From the NCBI RefSeq assembly GCF_000219625.1, contig NC_018212.1, positions 124,001-188,000 on the forward strand: DNA of 64,000 nt. The letters are read 5' to 3'. Position 1 is the stretch's first letter. Each line of letters starts with the position of its first letter. Origin of the DNA: Zymoseptoria tritici IPO323 (taxonomy: Eukaryota; Ascomycota; Dothideomycetes; Mycosphaerellales; Mycosphaerellaceae). The position numbers and the translations under genes are program-made. The notes beneath the pieces were generated by a model. It did not search any database. It had not been told where the DNA came from and saw only the letters and a program-made list of their open reading frames with translations. Below, one piece after another: positions 1-10,387 of this stretch.

Positions 1-589
1 TGTCGGGCCATTGCGTGGGCAGGTGTTGGCTTTGTCGCAGGCGTTTGTAGAGATGTGCGACTGGGAGTATCGACACACCCCTGCTGGCTAGGATGGTGCT
101 GCATTCATAGGCGACCATGCGGAAGTTGTACAGGAGAAGTCCACACCAGAGCGGATCTCGTTGGAGAAGATAGTGCTTCGGCATGCGCAGCGAGCGGCTC
201 TCGTCGAGGAGCATTTCGCGCCGCTCGTAGGTTACAAAGTCCTCGACTGTCCAGCGGTCGATAAGGGATAGGACTTGCTTCAATGTTTGGTCGTCCTGAG
301 CAGAGTTGTGGTCGAGTTTTGATCGTGCGTGGAAAGATAGGATTTCGTTAATGTTGTGTCGGATGGCCTCCGCGCCGTGAACTAGGTCTTCTTATGCGCA
401 GACGACGTTTTCCCGGAGGATGTGGCGGATGTCCAGGTGGATTTGGAACGCGAAGGTCGACCAAAGGATTGGTTGTCGCAAGCCTTGCATTAATTTGTGC
501 TCGGCTTGTACTCCGGCTGTACAACGTATGGATAGCATATGGAGCTCGGGGATGATGCGGATCAGCCTGATTTCTAAGCTTATAGACAA
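1..589 (-). pseudogene. DUF6604-family-like fungal protein, broken, runs off left edge
   Basis: The minus strand reads as one frame from a Met at 589 down to the left edge, broken by a single TAA at 392-394. The part before the stop (about 65 codons) has the pattern IPELHML...RQPILW...FQIHLDIRHILRE. The part after it has DPLWCGLLLYNFRM and AHLYKRLRQ. In my recollection these blocks (an LRE-like stretch, a CGL block, an HLYxxxRQ block) are typical of the central part of fungal DUF6604 proteins. Both the N-terminal and C-terminal thirds are missing: the left edge cuts one side and I see no coding continuation beyond 589. The lone stop is a CAA->TAA change, the type RIP makes, while the rest is undamaged. 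The family is inferred from memory of motifs. That it is a decayed reading frame is fairly sure. Confidence 0.6.
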
Positions 590-836
590 TGCTCAAATAC
601 TTTTTGCTTCTCTGCCTTAGGTCTTTCTATCTTCACTTCAGCTTTTTCTACAACAAATGTCCGCCTTCACTACTTCTCCTTCTCTGGAAGCTGGGGCTGC
701 CGAACAGGGTGACCTACAGCCAGGCCGCGATCCTACTCCTTCGCCGCGGAGCGGCACGGATCGCGCGCATCCCGAAGCGCCCGCTGGAGCCATCAACAAT
801 GCTTAGTCTCTGTTAGGGGTTTGGCCCGAATTATAC
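590..836. other. host/transposon boundary stretch, no supported gene
   Basis: Base composition up to about 810 is that of ordinary host DNA (CA and TG frequent). After that it changes to TA-rich RIP-type sequence. A 49-codon plus-strand frame (657-806) exists but has no family features. The exact left end of the neighbouring MULE lies here. I could not find a convincing terminal inverted repeat or target duplication. Confidence 0.4.
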
Positions 837-2270
837 TCATACATTTGTAACGTTAAACCACTGCTTGTTAAGGTAATTAACGAGCCTTATTAATAGCTTA
901 CGAGGCTGTAGATAGCGCGGTTTATCGCTTAAGGAGTGTTTAGGTAGAGCTACTATTGTATCGTCGTACTCCTCCTTAGTAAGCGCGTTAATAATATTAC
1001 GGTAGAATACTATAAACTCTTTCGCCTTATTACTAAGCGACATTATGGTACCTCTACCGCTAGGTCGTATACGTCCGAGTCGCTTACCGGCCTACGCTTC
1101 TACGTCTATATTTATATACTATATATAGAGTATATAGTGTCTAGACATCTATAGTATTCTCGTCTTTAACGACCTAATTATAGCTCTAACGTAGTCGTAT
1201 AGTAACACTAAGGGGTTGTCGATATTATATTAATTAAATGCCTAGTTATAATCCTTCTCTTTCTCGCCTAGTATAAATACGTATACTAGAGGCACCGTAA
1301 CACCGACTCGAGTAATACTAATAAATAAGAGTAATAGTAGCTTATATACGATAATACTATAGGTATAGTTAATAACGAGGATGTAGCCGTTATCCTTATA
1401 TCTAAATAAGCTCTAGATACGTAAAGAATACGCCTTATAACTAGCCTTTATCGATAAGCGGTTTAGCGAAGAATCCTTTATCTTAACGACACTCTATTAC
1501 TCGCGCTACTAGTGTCCTATTATCGAGGTTATTAGAGCGAATGCCTAAACATTCGGTATATAAATTGTAGAGTATAGGTTAAGCGTCGTAGCTATTATAG
1601 AACTATATTACTATTATTACGCGTATAACTTTCGTAGAGGCACTATTACGACGCGCTAAGAGAAGGAATACCCTTACCTTACTATTAATATAATAGCGAC
1701 GGTAATAGGTCGCTAGTATCCTTATATAAATAGTAGGGTAGTTATATATACTAAGAGCCCTTCTAGGGTTCGTAGTCTACTTACCGCCGGTGTTATTAAT
1801 GTCTACGGAGCTAAGAACCTCGCTAAACGAACAGCCTATCTTCTTCGTCCGCGTCTTAGGCTTCTTCGATTACCTATCGGTTAATAGCTACGCTAGATAA
1901 ATGCCTTTAGCGCATTTAAACGGCTACTTATATAGCTTATTCGCGTTGTTCTATATTATACTACCGTCCTTCGCTAGCTCGTAGCTATACTCTACGCTAT
2001 ACTAGTAAATAGTAGCCTCGTACTCGTTATAGCTAGCGTAGCTTACTAACTCGTCGAGGATAGCGATAGTAGCGTAGTTGTTTACTAAAGCTCTACTACG
2101 TAGCTCCTCGTCGTCGCCGTCGTTCTCGTACTCGGAGTCGTCGTCGTCGTCGATATCGCGATAAAGGTCGTTAGTATCGTCGTCGAGTCTATAGTTATAT
2201 ACGCCTATAAGGCGGTCGTCGGTAGTAAGGTCGAGAACCTCTATAATTATTTTATAAAGTTAAGGCGATT
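837..2270 (-). pseudogene. MULE (Mutator-like) transposase, RIP-degraded
   Basis: Read on the minus strand in one frame with many TAG/TAA stops. The N-terminal part (about 2100-2260) is strongly acidic, a run of Asp followed by SEYENDGDDEE. Next comes a Cys-containing FAR1-like stretch (about 1800-1930; FKCAKGIYLA, then GCSF). The transposase core (about 1040-1440) reads LFRYKDNGYILVINYTYS, then VTVPLVYVFILGEKEKDYN, then a YVRAIIRSLKTR stretch. This matches the DDE core of MULE/FAR1 transposases (a DxTYKTN-type block, a 'FCFLxxEKExxYxWA' block and a region ending in HxxxCxWHxxxN). The last 68 codons (837-1043) are free of stops. Stops sit where CAG, CAA or TGG would be expected, so the element was inactivated by RIP. 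Ends and inverted repeats were not resolved. Confidence 0.65.
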
Positions 2271-2640
2271 AGGAGTAAAGGATATATATTCGCTACGTAC
2301 GGACGATTTAAGGTAAACGAGTACCGCTAAGGCCGCGAATTTTAATTTAGCTACCCGATATTTAAAACTTACCTACCCGATGTTTATAACTTCCCCTAAA
2401 AATGTCTAAGGTAAGGCGTATTTTAGTGTCCGTAGCCTACTAAAACCGTAATCCCGCGAATTACTCCTATTAATAACTATAGCCTAGCCTATAAACGGGC
2501 GATAGACGTAGACCGTAAGTAAGCGGGGGACTAGGGCGATTAGAGGGTCGTCCCGCGACGAATTAGAAGCTTAATAAAATGTCCTTTTTTCGTCTTCCCG
2601 AGCGGTAACGCGGCCGCTAAGTAGGGTTAAGTTCCTAGAA
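2271..2640. other. TA-rich junction between MULE and LINE-A copy 1
   Basis: No gene seen. There is an imperfect direct repeat of about 20 bp (CTACCCGAT-TTTA-AACTT, units near 2350-2370 and 2371-2391). It could belong to the MULE terminus or to the LINE 3' UTR. The 3' end of LINE-A copy 1 must lie here or slightly upstream, because this stretch has no counterpart in the 3' end of LINE-A copy 2. Confidence 0.35.
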
Positions 2641-2949
2641 GCGGTCGTATATACCTAGTCGAGGTACCGGGCGGGAGTCTCGAACCGGAATTCCGTATAT
2701 AGCTAGGGGTATAACGAATAGCTATTTATTAGGTATAGTTACGTAAACCTTTATCCCTACCTCGGTACCTCTAGGGACGCGTTAGCTACCCCCTACGAAA
2801 ACTATAACGGAATCGAGGTAATAGAAAACTTAGGAGAACTTAGCGCCCGGCTACCCGATCCCGTAACCGGGTACTAGGCGAGAGTCGTAACAAAGTTCGA
2901 GCGGTACCCCGTCCCCTTATAGCTAGTTTCTACTTACTTAGGAGAATCC

Positions 2950-5900
2950 GGAGGTTAGTACGTCCCGGAAGCCGGCCGAGGTACTCGCTCCGGAGGTCGC
3001 GTAGCCTCCGATACGTTAAGAGTACGTATCGTATAGTCTGTCGTCCTTACCGGTATAGGTATATAGGATCCCGGATAGTAGGTATATTACGACCGAAGAG
3101 GAAGTCGTTTAGTCTAATCTTCTCGGTCCGGAGTTAGACGAGTAGGGCGCTCTCCCGTTTCGTAAGGCCCTTATAGAGCTATAGGATCTTCTTACCCGGA
3201 ACCGGGGCGTATCGATATATAGATCTCCCCTTAGTTTCGCTACGCTAGGAGACCTACTACTTCTTATTAATCTCTTTTTAGAACTCTCTCTTAAGCGTAG
3301 CTATAATAGGGTAGAGCTTATCCGGCTTAGCCGCCCTATTACTTTCTATACTATCTTAGCCTTCTCTCTAGCCTATAGCTTCTTTAGCGGCTATATCGGC
3401 GGCCTTATTTCCCTTAACCCCCTCGTACGAGGGTATCTAGCGGATAGTTACTATATAGCCCCTACTTTAAAGTTTATCTATTTAGCGGGCGATATGTTTT
3501 AGTATATATGCTCCCGATCGACCCTCGGCCCGAATAAGCGACCGAATCGCGGCTTAGATATCTATCTATATAGCGATATGTCGCTAGCGTATGTCGTCTG
3601 TCTCGGTAGTATCCTAAGCGATTTTTAAGGCGAGGTTAATACCTTATAGCTCCGTAGTATATATAGTAGAGACCGTATCTTTTCCTATATATATAGTTTC
3701 TATTCTTCCTCCCGATAGGTAGACGGCTACCGCCCCGACATAGCCTCTAATACCGCTACTATCGGTATAGATGTACGTGTTCTTCTACTTTACTAATTTA
3801 GCGTCGTGCCTACTACGTACGTCTTCTACCTTATTAATATAGACTATAGGGCCTATTCGCTATAGCGGCGAGAGACGGCCGAACAGACTGCACCTTCACG
3901 CGGTGGCCGTCGTAAGTACCTTCCTCGGAAGGGAAACCAAGACAGTCTGGAAGAAACATCCTCGAAAACCTCTCGAAATCCGCCCGAAATCCTTCTCGAA
4001 ATCCGCCTCGAAATACAAGCTACAGAACAACGGCACGATTCGAACGAATAGCCCTCTACGCTACGAACGAGAAGAAGAAAGAAGTAGTCCACTCTGCCCT
4101 ATACGCGCACCTCCTCGAAATCCGAATCGAAATCGCATGTCCCTTCTCTAGAGACTTCGTCGCCCTCGAAGGAAGCATACATGCACTTTAAAGAGCTAGA
4201 ACTCGGTGGAATCTACAACTCTGCGATTAACCTGCGTAGCTATATGCGCTAGAAGGCGGCATATAGTTCCACAAAGGCATATTAAGGACAAGAGAAGGCA
4301 GCGAGTTGGACAGCTGCTTTTTGCGCCTTTGCGCTGCATCTCTTTCGAATTCGCAGCGTGTGTGCGAAGCGGAAGGATCCGCTGAAAATTCTGCAAAAGC
4401 TTCGCGCGAAAATTCTGCAGCCTTAGGCTGCAACACTCGTTTGATTTCCTCTGTCTCGCATTTGTTTAAAGTCCTTTAGCATTGCCTTAGGTACGGGGTC
4501 TCCCCTAAGGTCAAAGAATACCGAAAAATCTGATTGTAACTAGATCTACTGCTTTGCCTTTATGGCAAAGCCGTCCTACATAGTCTTGGACTCCGAAAGG
4601 ACGTAAATGGAACAAACAAACAAACAACAATATAGCGGCGAGACAAAGGGCGGTATATACTCTAATATGTCGAGCTCTACCGCTACTTAACTCGCTACTA
4701 ATTTCCTTATATTATAGAAGGGGCTAGTATATTTTCGTACTATAGCGTTCGCCGTATCTAACTATATCGCCGCTATATTTATACTAGCTAGAGTTCTTAG
4801 TATCGCGTTTATGTTATGTTTCTCGATTTGTCGTTTAATTAGGAGAAGGAATGTCTCTACGTCTAGTATAGCCGCGGACGTCGCTCGGTATACGCTATAT
4901 ATAGCTCTCGCCGCTCTTACTTATAATGCCTCTAGCGTATATAGTATCTACTTCGTATAGCCGGGACCTACCGCTCGGCCTTATAACTAGATCGAGTACG
5001 CGTATATTATCTATAGAATTACTATACTACGGTATAGCTTCCGTATCTTAAGTATTCTAGTCCCCTATACTAAGCTCCCGAGTAAGTAGAGGGCGCCGAT
5101 TATGCTAGTTACCTTTCTTTAGATTTCGTTAATATATAGCTTCTAGTATAGCTTAGTATCTATTATTACTCCTAGGTACTTATATATGTTTTCTAGCTTT
5201 ATATTATACTATATAGTCTTAATGCCTTACTTTAGGTCGAAGCGTATATAGGCCCGGGTAAAATACGTTAACTAGAACTTCTTAGGCGTAAACTTCGACG
5301 TATAGGTAGTAGCCTAAGCTTATACTTCTACTAGCGCTCCTACGAGTTTAGTATACGTATCTTCTATCGAATCGCCCTACGCGAGGATCGCCGTATCGTC
5401 GATGTAGCCCGTAACCGACGTACTATCGTCCGTACCGTTTAGCTCGATTAGGCTAGAGTTATAGAAGATGTATAGGATAGGCGAGAGTAGCGAGCCCTAT
5501 AGTATTCCTATTAAGACGGGGTATAGTAGTAACTCGAATCCGTCTACGACGATCTTCGTCGATCGGCCGCTTAGGAAGCTAGCAATCTATCGGACTACTC
5601 TCTCGTCGATTCTACGGGTCCGTAGGTCGTAGAGTAGCCGTTCGTATAATACGTTATTAAAAGCTCCTAAGACATCTAGTAATAGTAGACTAGTAACCTT
5701 TCCGCGGCCCCTATTCTACGCTTAGTAGATCTTGTCTATAATGTTATAGAGAGCGTGTTCTGTTAATTTCTATCGTCTACCGCCTATATATATACTTAGT
5801 AGAATATTATACCTTTCTACTACGTAGCTTAGCCGTCTTACTACGACCGCGTCTATAACCTTACCTATAGTATTTAAAAGAGCGATTAGTCGGTATGCCT

Positions 5901-7470
5901 TAGGCACCGTATAGTTGTCCTTACTAGGCTTTCGTAGTACTACTATCGTAGAGTATCGAAAATATACGGGATAGTACGCTAGGGCGATGCTACTATTAAA
6001 TATCCGAGTTAAGTAGGTCGTAATTACCGAGATGCCTACTTATAGAGCCTTATTAGCGATCTTGTCTAGACCGGGTGCCTTAAGTGCCTTAGTAGCTTTA
6101 ATAGTATTAACTACTTCCTTCTCGGTAATCTCGGGTAGGGCGATTAGCTCCGGGTACTATACTATCGCTATATCGTCTAGGTCCGCCTATAGAGGGTTAG
6201 GGAAGAAGGTGTCTCGGAAGAGAGTAGCCTTATCGCTAGCCTCTACTACTTCTTCCCTAGTCTAGGCCTTTTTAATCGGGGATGTAATACTTAGTACTTA
6301 ATTACTACGGCTTCTCGCCTACTTAGCTAACCTCTATAAAGACTCGGGCGATTAGGATGCCTCCTCGATCCTATCGTAGTACGCTTATCTTAATACTTTA
6401 CGGATTATTCTTATTTTGTAATTTTTCGCTGCCCGATAGGCTTCCTAATTATCCTCTATATACTCCTGTCTGTATCTACGTTTTAAGCGTTTAGCCTCTA
6501 CGAGTACCTCCGAGCATTCTTAATTCTATCCTACCTTCGTTTAGGGTAACAGTTTCGTCTTTAGTAGCACTTAATCTACGGCTTTATAAAACGCCGATAC
6601 TACTTCTTTAATGTATATATCGAGGCTCGCCTTCGTCCTAGAGTAGCGTAGTTATAAGAGCGCCTTCTAGAGGGCTTTATAGAACTCCTTATTATTAAGA
6701 TGCTTCTAATTTCTCCGGGCCTTAACTTCGTAGTAAGGTAGTTGTAGGTCTATTATAGTAGTAATCGGTAGATAGTCTAAATCGTAATCGAGGTCGTAAT
6801 CTACCTCGCTACGAATTATCCTATCTACTAGGCCTACCGAGACTAGGTATAGGTCGATCGTAGACCGGGAGTTACCCTCTTCGTATATAATAGTCCCGGG
6901 CTATAGTATGTTCTATAGCGTATATCGCTCGATAATCTCGATAAGGTCTAGGGCTTCTAGGTCTACTTATACTACCTGTTCTCCTCCCTATATCTAGTAG
7001 TAGAGATTAAAGTCCCCTAGTACGATACTTTCGTCTATAGTAGAGCTCGTAAGTAGTCTATCTAGGGAGGGGAGAATGCTCGTCCGATGTTCGGTGCCTC
7101 TTAGTAAGTTATATACGTTAAACACCTTAAGCTCTTACGCTATATCTTCGTCTTCGAATCTAAAAGTAATCGAGTATATGTCCCGGCTATAGATATCGAA
7201 CCGCTACTTCGTCTAGTCTAATCGCCTATATATAAAGAAGTATACTCGCGTTAGTCTTCTACTAGTATCGTTTAGTACGTAGTAGAGGTAGAAGGTGTCT
7301 TTAACGGGATAATATATTGTCTCCGTAAACGGATTCGTCTAGGGTTCCTAAATAGCTATAATATCGAAGTCTACTACCCGCGCGTCGCGTATTAGCGTCG
7401 CTATTACGGTGTCTCGCGACTTCCGAACGTTATACTATAGTATAGTTAATATCTAGCTTTCCTTTATAAC
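2950..7470 (-). pseudogene. LINE-A copy 1 ORF2: endonuclease, reverse transcriptase, RNase H
   Basis: The minus-strand reading begins near 7470 with an endonuclease N-terminus (the same reading in copy 2 has VRKSRDTVMATL, then AIQEPQTNP). The GDFNLYY block follows near 7040, then reverse transcriptase (about 6300-4700) and RNase H with a cysteine-poor C-terminus (about 3600-3000). The RT part contains the YIDD-type catalytic box near 5400. RIP has replaced many Gln and Trp codons with TAG. The gene is split by SINE-like copy 1 within the segment between RT and RNase H. The protein would drive target-primed reverse transcription in the nucleus. It is now non-functional. Confidence 0.75.
3874..4630 (+). 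mobile_element. SINE-like non-autonomous retroelement, copy 1
   Basis: 757-bp insertion in LINE-A copy 1, flanked by a 13-bp direct duplication TATAGCGGCGAGA (3861-3873 and 4631-4643). It starts GACGGCCGAACAGACTGC and ends in a short (ACAA)n tail. Copy 2 (55867-56652, minus) has the same two ends and is clearly alignable throughout. LINE-A copy 2 near 57700 holds the uninterrupted target, so this is a real insertion. It has few RIP changes compared with the LINE around it. No protein domain is recognisable: an 82-codon frame (3903-4151) is only partly shared by copy 2 and shifts frame. No clear tRNA-type A/B box on the transcribed strand, so 'SINE' rests on size, tail and TSD. A severely deleted LINE is the alternative. 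Confidence 0.7.
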
Positions 7471-7599
7471 TCGCTATCGACGTTGATATCTATTTGTTAG
7501 CTAATACTACTTATAGCCGTATTAACGTATAGAGACTCTAGTACTTTCCTAGTCGGGTAGTGTACGCGCTACGGTCTCTAGCTACTCGAGCTAGTAGGA

Positions 7600-9150
7600 G
7601 ATTCGTTCTCTTTGTCTAAAGATATATAGGCGATGCCGGTGTTAGTCCGCTTATATCCTACGGCGGTAACCCCCGTAGATCCTTATAGTCTCTCCTCCTC
7701 TTATTAGCCTAGATTCCGAGCCGATCTTTTCCTACGTAGTAGTATCGTAGTACTACTATATATTATTCTAGTAGCTACCTCCGTCGGGACCGGATAGAAT
7801 AGGGCTCTAGTAGTATAGGCCGTCTTTACGCGGGCAACCTCCTCTTACCGCTTCGCGTATTACTAGCTCTATACCTCGTACTCGCCGTAGTATATAGTAC
7901 ATTTCCTAGGTCTATTCTACTCGCTTTTCGAAGGATATTCCCGGGATTAGTGCTCCTAAGTATAGTAGCTATATGTCGCTATTACTATATACTAGGTTCC
8001 TATATAGCTATATTTCTAGTAGTTAAAGTACTACTTAAGTCGGCACTATCGGTTATATCTCTCGTACTAGTAGAGCTCGCCGTTCTATACTAGACCCTCG
8101 CTAATAATCTTGTTAGTATCGTCCGGTCGCGTAAATTCGATAATTATAGACGTTATAGACTTCTTTACTCCGTTCCTCGTAAGCTATCCTATATACTTAA
8201 TTTCCGCTCTTAGAATAAATAGTCTATTCTCTAGTAAGATTACGTCCCGGTTCTCCTCGAATTTGTCTATATCTATAGAACGCGTACGGATACTATATAC
8301 GATTACTCCGTACGTCGGAACGCGAATAGTAGCTCCGTTTCTAATATAGAGCGCCTAGTTATTACCTTACTATCGTAAGGTCTAAGCTTCGCTAGTATTC
8401 GCGGTCCTAATTATAAGATCTCTACTCTTAAGCTAGTTCGCTAATATAACCTTAATCTATCTAACCTACTCGTTCGAGCTCTACTCGATAGCGCGGTTAA
8501 TATAAGACTTTAGGTTACGCGGGTTTATTACCCGTAGGAGTTTAATAGTTACGGGGTTTCTAATATTTACTATAATTTTACGCTAGCTCTATATAGATAC
8601 GGTCTATATATTATATAGACTATAGATACTACTAGCTAGGCTACCGCTCGCTACCGCTACTACTACCGCTACCGCTATATAGCTTATTAGTATACTCTTA
8701 TTATTCTATAGGCTATTATTCTTTACTTCCCTAAGTAGCGTAATTCCTACTTTACCTACTTCTGCTACCTCTTTTGCCGCTCCTTTAGTCTCCTCGCCGG
8801 CTACCGTAATCTTCTCTATTTACGTATTCGTATTACGTAGCTCTTTCCTTAGCGTTTCGAATTTTTAAGATATCTCTTCCTTAACGACTTTCGTATCTCC
8901 GCGAATCGTATATAGTATATCCTAAATAGTAGTTATGTTAGGGATTTTCTACGCTTTTACTACGAATATTGTTACGCCCTAAATAAGTATCTTTATAACG
9001 TCCGCCGGTACGGTCTAACTCTTAGTACGATCGATATAGCCGCGCGTCTCTAGTAGATACTTTATAAGTTGTAGGGCATACTCTCGATATTCTACGAGCT
9101 AAATAACCCCCGTAGGCTATGTTTCGGCTATAGTAGTAGGCGCGTTAGGC
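7600..9150 (-). pseudogene. LINE-A copy 1 ORF1 (Gag-like, zinc knuckle)
   Basis: The minus-strand reading parallels plus-strand ORF1 of copy 2 (45440-46990). It has a polar N-terminus, an Ala/Gly-rich linker (near 8600-8800 and 8640-8680), then a C-terminal region with remnants of Cys/His knuckles (about 7850-8060). Many knuckle Cys codons have become Tyr (TGC/TGT->TAC/TAT), the expected RIP outcome. LINE ORF1 proteins bind the element RNA. Start and end are approximate because RIP removed the start codon and added stops. Confidence 0.6.
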
Positions 9151-9280
9151 GACGCGGCTAATTATACGGCTTTATATAACCTTTAGAGGTAGGTATAGAG
9201 TACTATAGTAAGACTAAATTCCGAAAGGTTCGATTCTCGCTATATTAGTATTTTCCTCGATAGTTATACTATAGTAAGAG

Positions 9281-9925
9281 TAAGACAGTTATAACTATTA
9301 CTATAACATTACGTAATCGTCGCCGTATACTAAAAGTCGTACGCGTTAGGGGCCGATTTTGCCTTAGGCATTTAGATTTGCTTAGTTATAGCGGCTCGGC
9401 GGATGATGCCGGCCTACGCTAGCCATTCCTAACCTAGCCGGGGCCAAAATGACGTATAGGTAACAGTAACAGTGTGACAGTGGACTAAAGTCACTGTGAC
9501 TTATAAATCTCTAATCCCGCACACAGGAAAGAGTGCCCGTTCTGTGAACGCTATACCGACCTCTCCGTTTCCGGGCCCAATAATAAGCTGTCGACAACTT
9601 GCCCGGGGGAGGCAGCGATATGGTTTTCCACAGTAAGCGCTATTCCTGTATACGAATTGTAGGGATCGCTGGACTTCAATTGGCTTCGCCTCCGCACAGA
9701 CAGGCATGTGCCCAGGCCGGCTGGCACCTGATGAAGCCTCAGTTATTCCGGTGCGTTCGCATAAAGTGGCAGCGTCGCCCGCCCGTCTTCCTGATTGTCC
9801 TTCCTCAATTCATCCAGCGACCTCCGTCCGCACGAACCATCTCGCCTCGTGTCACCAGTGGTCCTCACCTCGACCGATATCGCTCACTCAGAACCGACAC
9901 TCAACCCCAACCAAAAATCTCGACC
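9281..9925. promoter_or_regulatory. host intergenic DNA and upstream region of the knottin-like gene
   Basis: Composition returns from TA-rich to host-like by about 9400. A small imperfect hairpin (9473-9500, GTGACAGTG against CACTGTGAC) lies just after the LINE remnant. A TATAAA-like motif is at about 9501 and a pyrimidine/CA-rich stretch (about 9830-9925) directly precedes the start codon at 9926, as is usual for fungal transcription starts. No gene is supported here: the long plus-strand frame that begins at 9599 only becomes protein-like at the internal Met at 9926. Confidence 0.35.
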
Positions 9926-10317
9926 ATGAAGATCCAATTCCTCGTGCTCGCCGTCGCTCTCGGCGTGAAGGTGAACGCCATACTCATCAATGGTTGCATG
10001 TCCAATGCCGGAGGTATACTTTACTTGCTTGAGGTCCTGGGGGAGCTTGTGCTAAAACATCTTTCGACAGACACATGCCACCGCTGGGCGCCTTGCTGCG
10101 CAAGCAACAGCTTGGTCTGCCACAATAACAAATGCGAGTCTTGCGTTGCAGTCGGGGGTGAGTGTCTTGACCAAACGCAACGAGCTACCAGGCGGCACCT
10201 ATACTAATTGCGCATTACCCAGGTGTTTGCGAAGGAAAAAGGTCAGGATTTTGCTGCGGTGGCAGGCATTGCGTGGACATCCCGAACGACCCCACCAAGT
10301 CAAAGTACTGCCAGTAA
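9926..10317 (+). CDS. small secreted protein with two tandem knottin-type cysteine hexads (effector candidate)
   Basis: Proposed model: exons 9926-10013, 10071-10157 and 10223-10317, giving 89 residues. Intron 1 is 57 nt (GTATAC...CGACAG). Intron 2 is 65 nt (GTGAGT, branch-like ACTAAT, CCCAG). Residues 1-18 form a signal peptide with a Leu/Val/Ala core ending VNA. The mature part has 12 Cys at 24, 32, 38, 39, 46, 51 and 54, 61, 69, 70, 75, 88: two consecutive C-C-CC-C-C patterns, the inhibitor-cystine-knot arrangement. Intron 1 is a multiple of three, so retention would add 19 residues without a stop and break the first Cys spacing. It is predicted to be secreted. Function is unknown; plant-colonising fungi use such proteins as effectors, but that is inference. 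It ends TAA TGA. No RIP damage is seen although LINE-A ends about 650 bp away. Confidence 0.75.
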
Positions 10318-10387
10318 TGAGATCAATGAAAAGCTTGAGTCTCTCTCATCGATGGCGACGATGGTCGGAAGTGCCCTATCTGCAATG

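Larger units (their letters stand above)
2641..9280 (-). mobile_element. LINE-A copy 1, Tad-like non-LTR retrotransposon, RIP-degraded
   Basis: Minus-strand element collinear with LINE-A copy 2 (45355-59047, plus strand). For example, 8110-8349 and 46266-46505 are near-identical in opposite orientation, as are 3240-3500 and 58080-58370. The order on its own strand is ORF1 with zinc knuckle, AP endonuclease, reverse transcriptase, RNase H. It is interrupted by a SINE-like insertion at 3874-4630. The 5' end near 9280 is set by where similarity to copy 2 stops. The 3' end is uncertain because the two copies diverge completely beyond about 2955. Stops everywhere are TAG/TAA in place of CAG, CAA or TGG. 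I found no target duplication for this copy. Confidence 0.85.

Noticed and set aside
2098..2160. GTC/CTC-rich low-complexity stretch as a microsatellite
   Set aside because: On the minus strand it encodes the Asp/Glu-rich leader of the MULE protein.
4036..4046. GTTCGAATC on the minus strand of the SINE-like element as a Pol III B box
   Set aside because: Wrong strand relative to the tail, and copy 2 does not keep it exactly.
8110..8349. 79-codon plus-strand ORF, also at 46266-46505 on minus
   Set aside because: It is the antisense of LINE-A ORF1; it stays open because RIP removes CA/TG and creates TAG mainly on the sense reading.
9473..9500. Imperfect hairpin GTGACAGTG/CACTGTGAC as a terminator or transposon end
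   Set aside because: Short, imperfect, no partner copy and no known role at this position.
9599..10207. 202-codon ORF as a single protein
   Set aside because: The first 109 codons have no protein character, and the frame runs through two good introns; the Met at 9926 with signal peptide fits far better.
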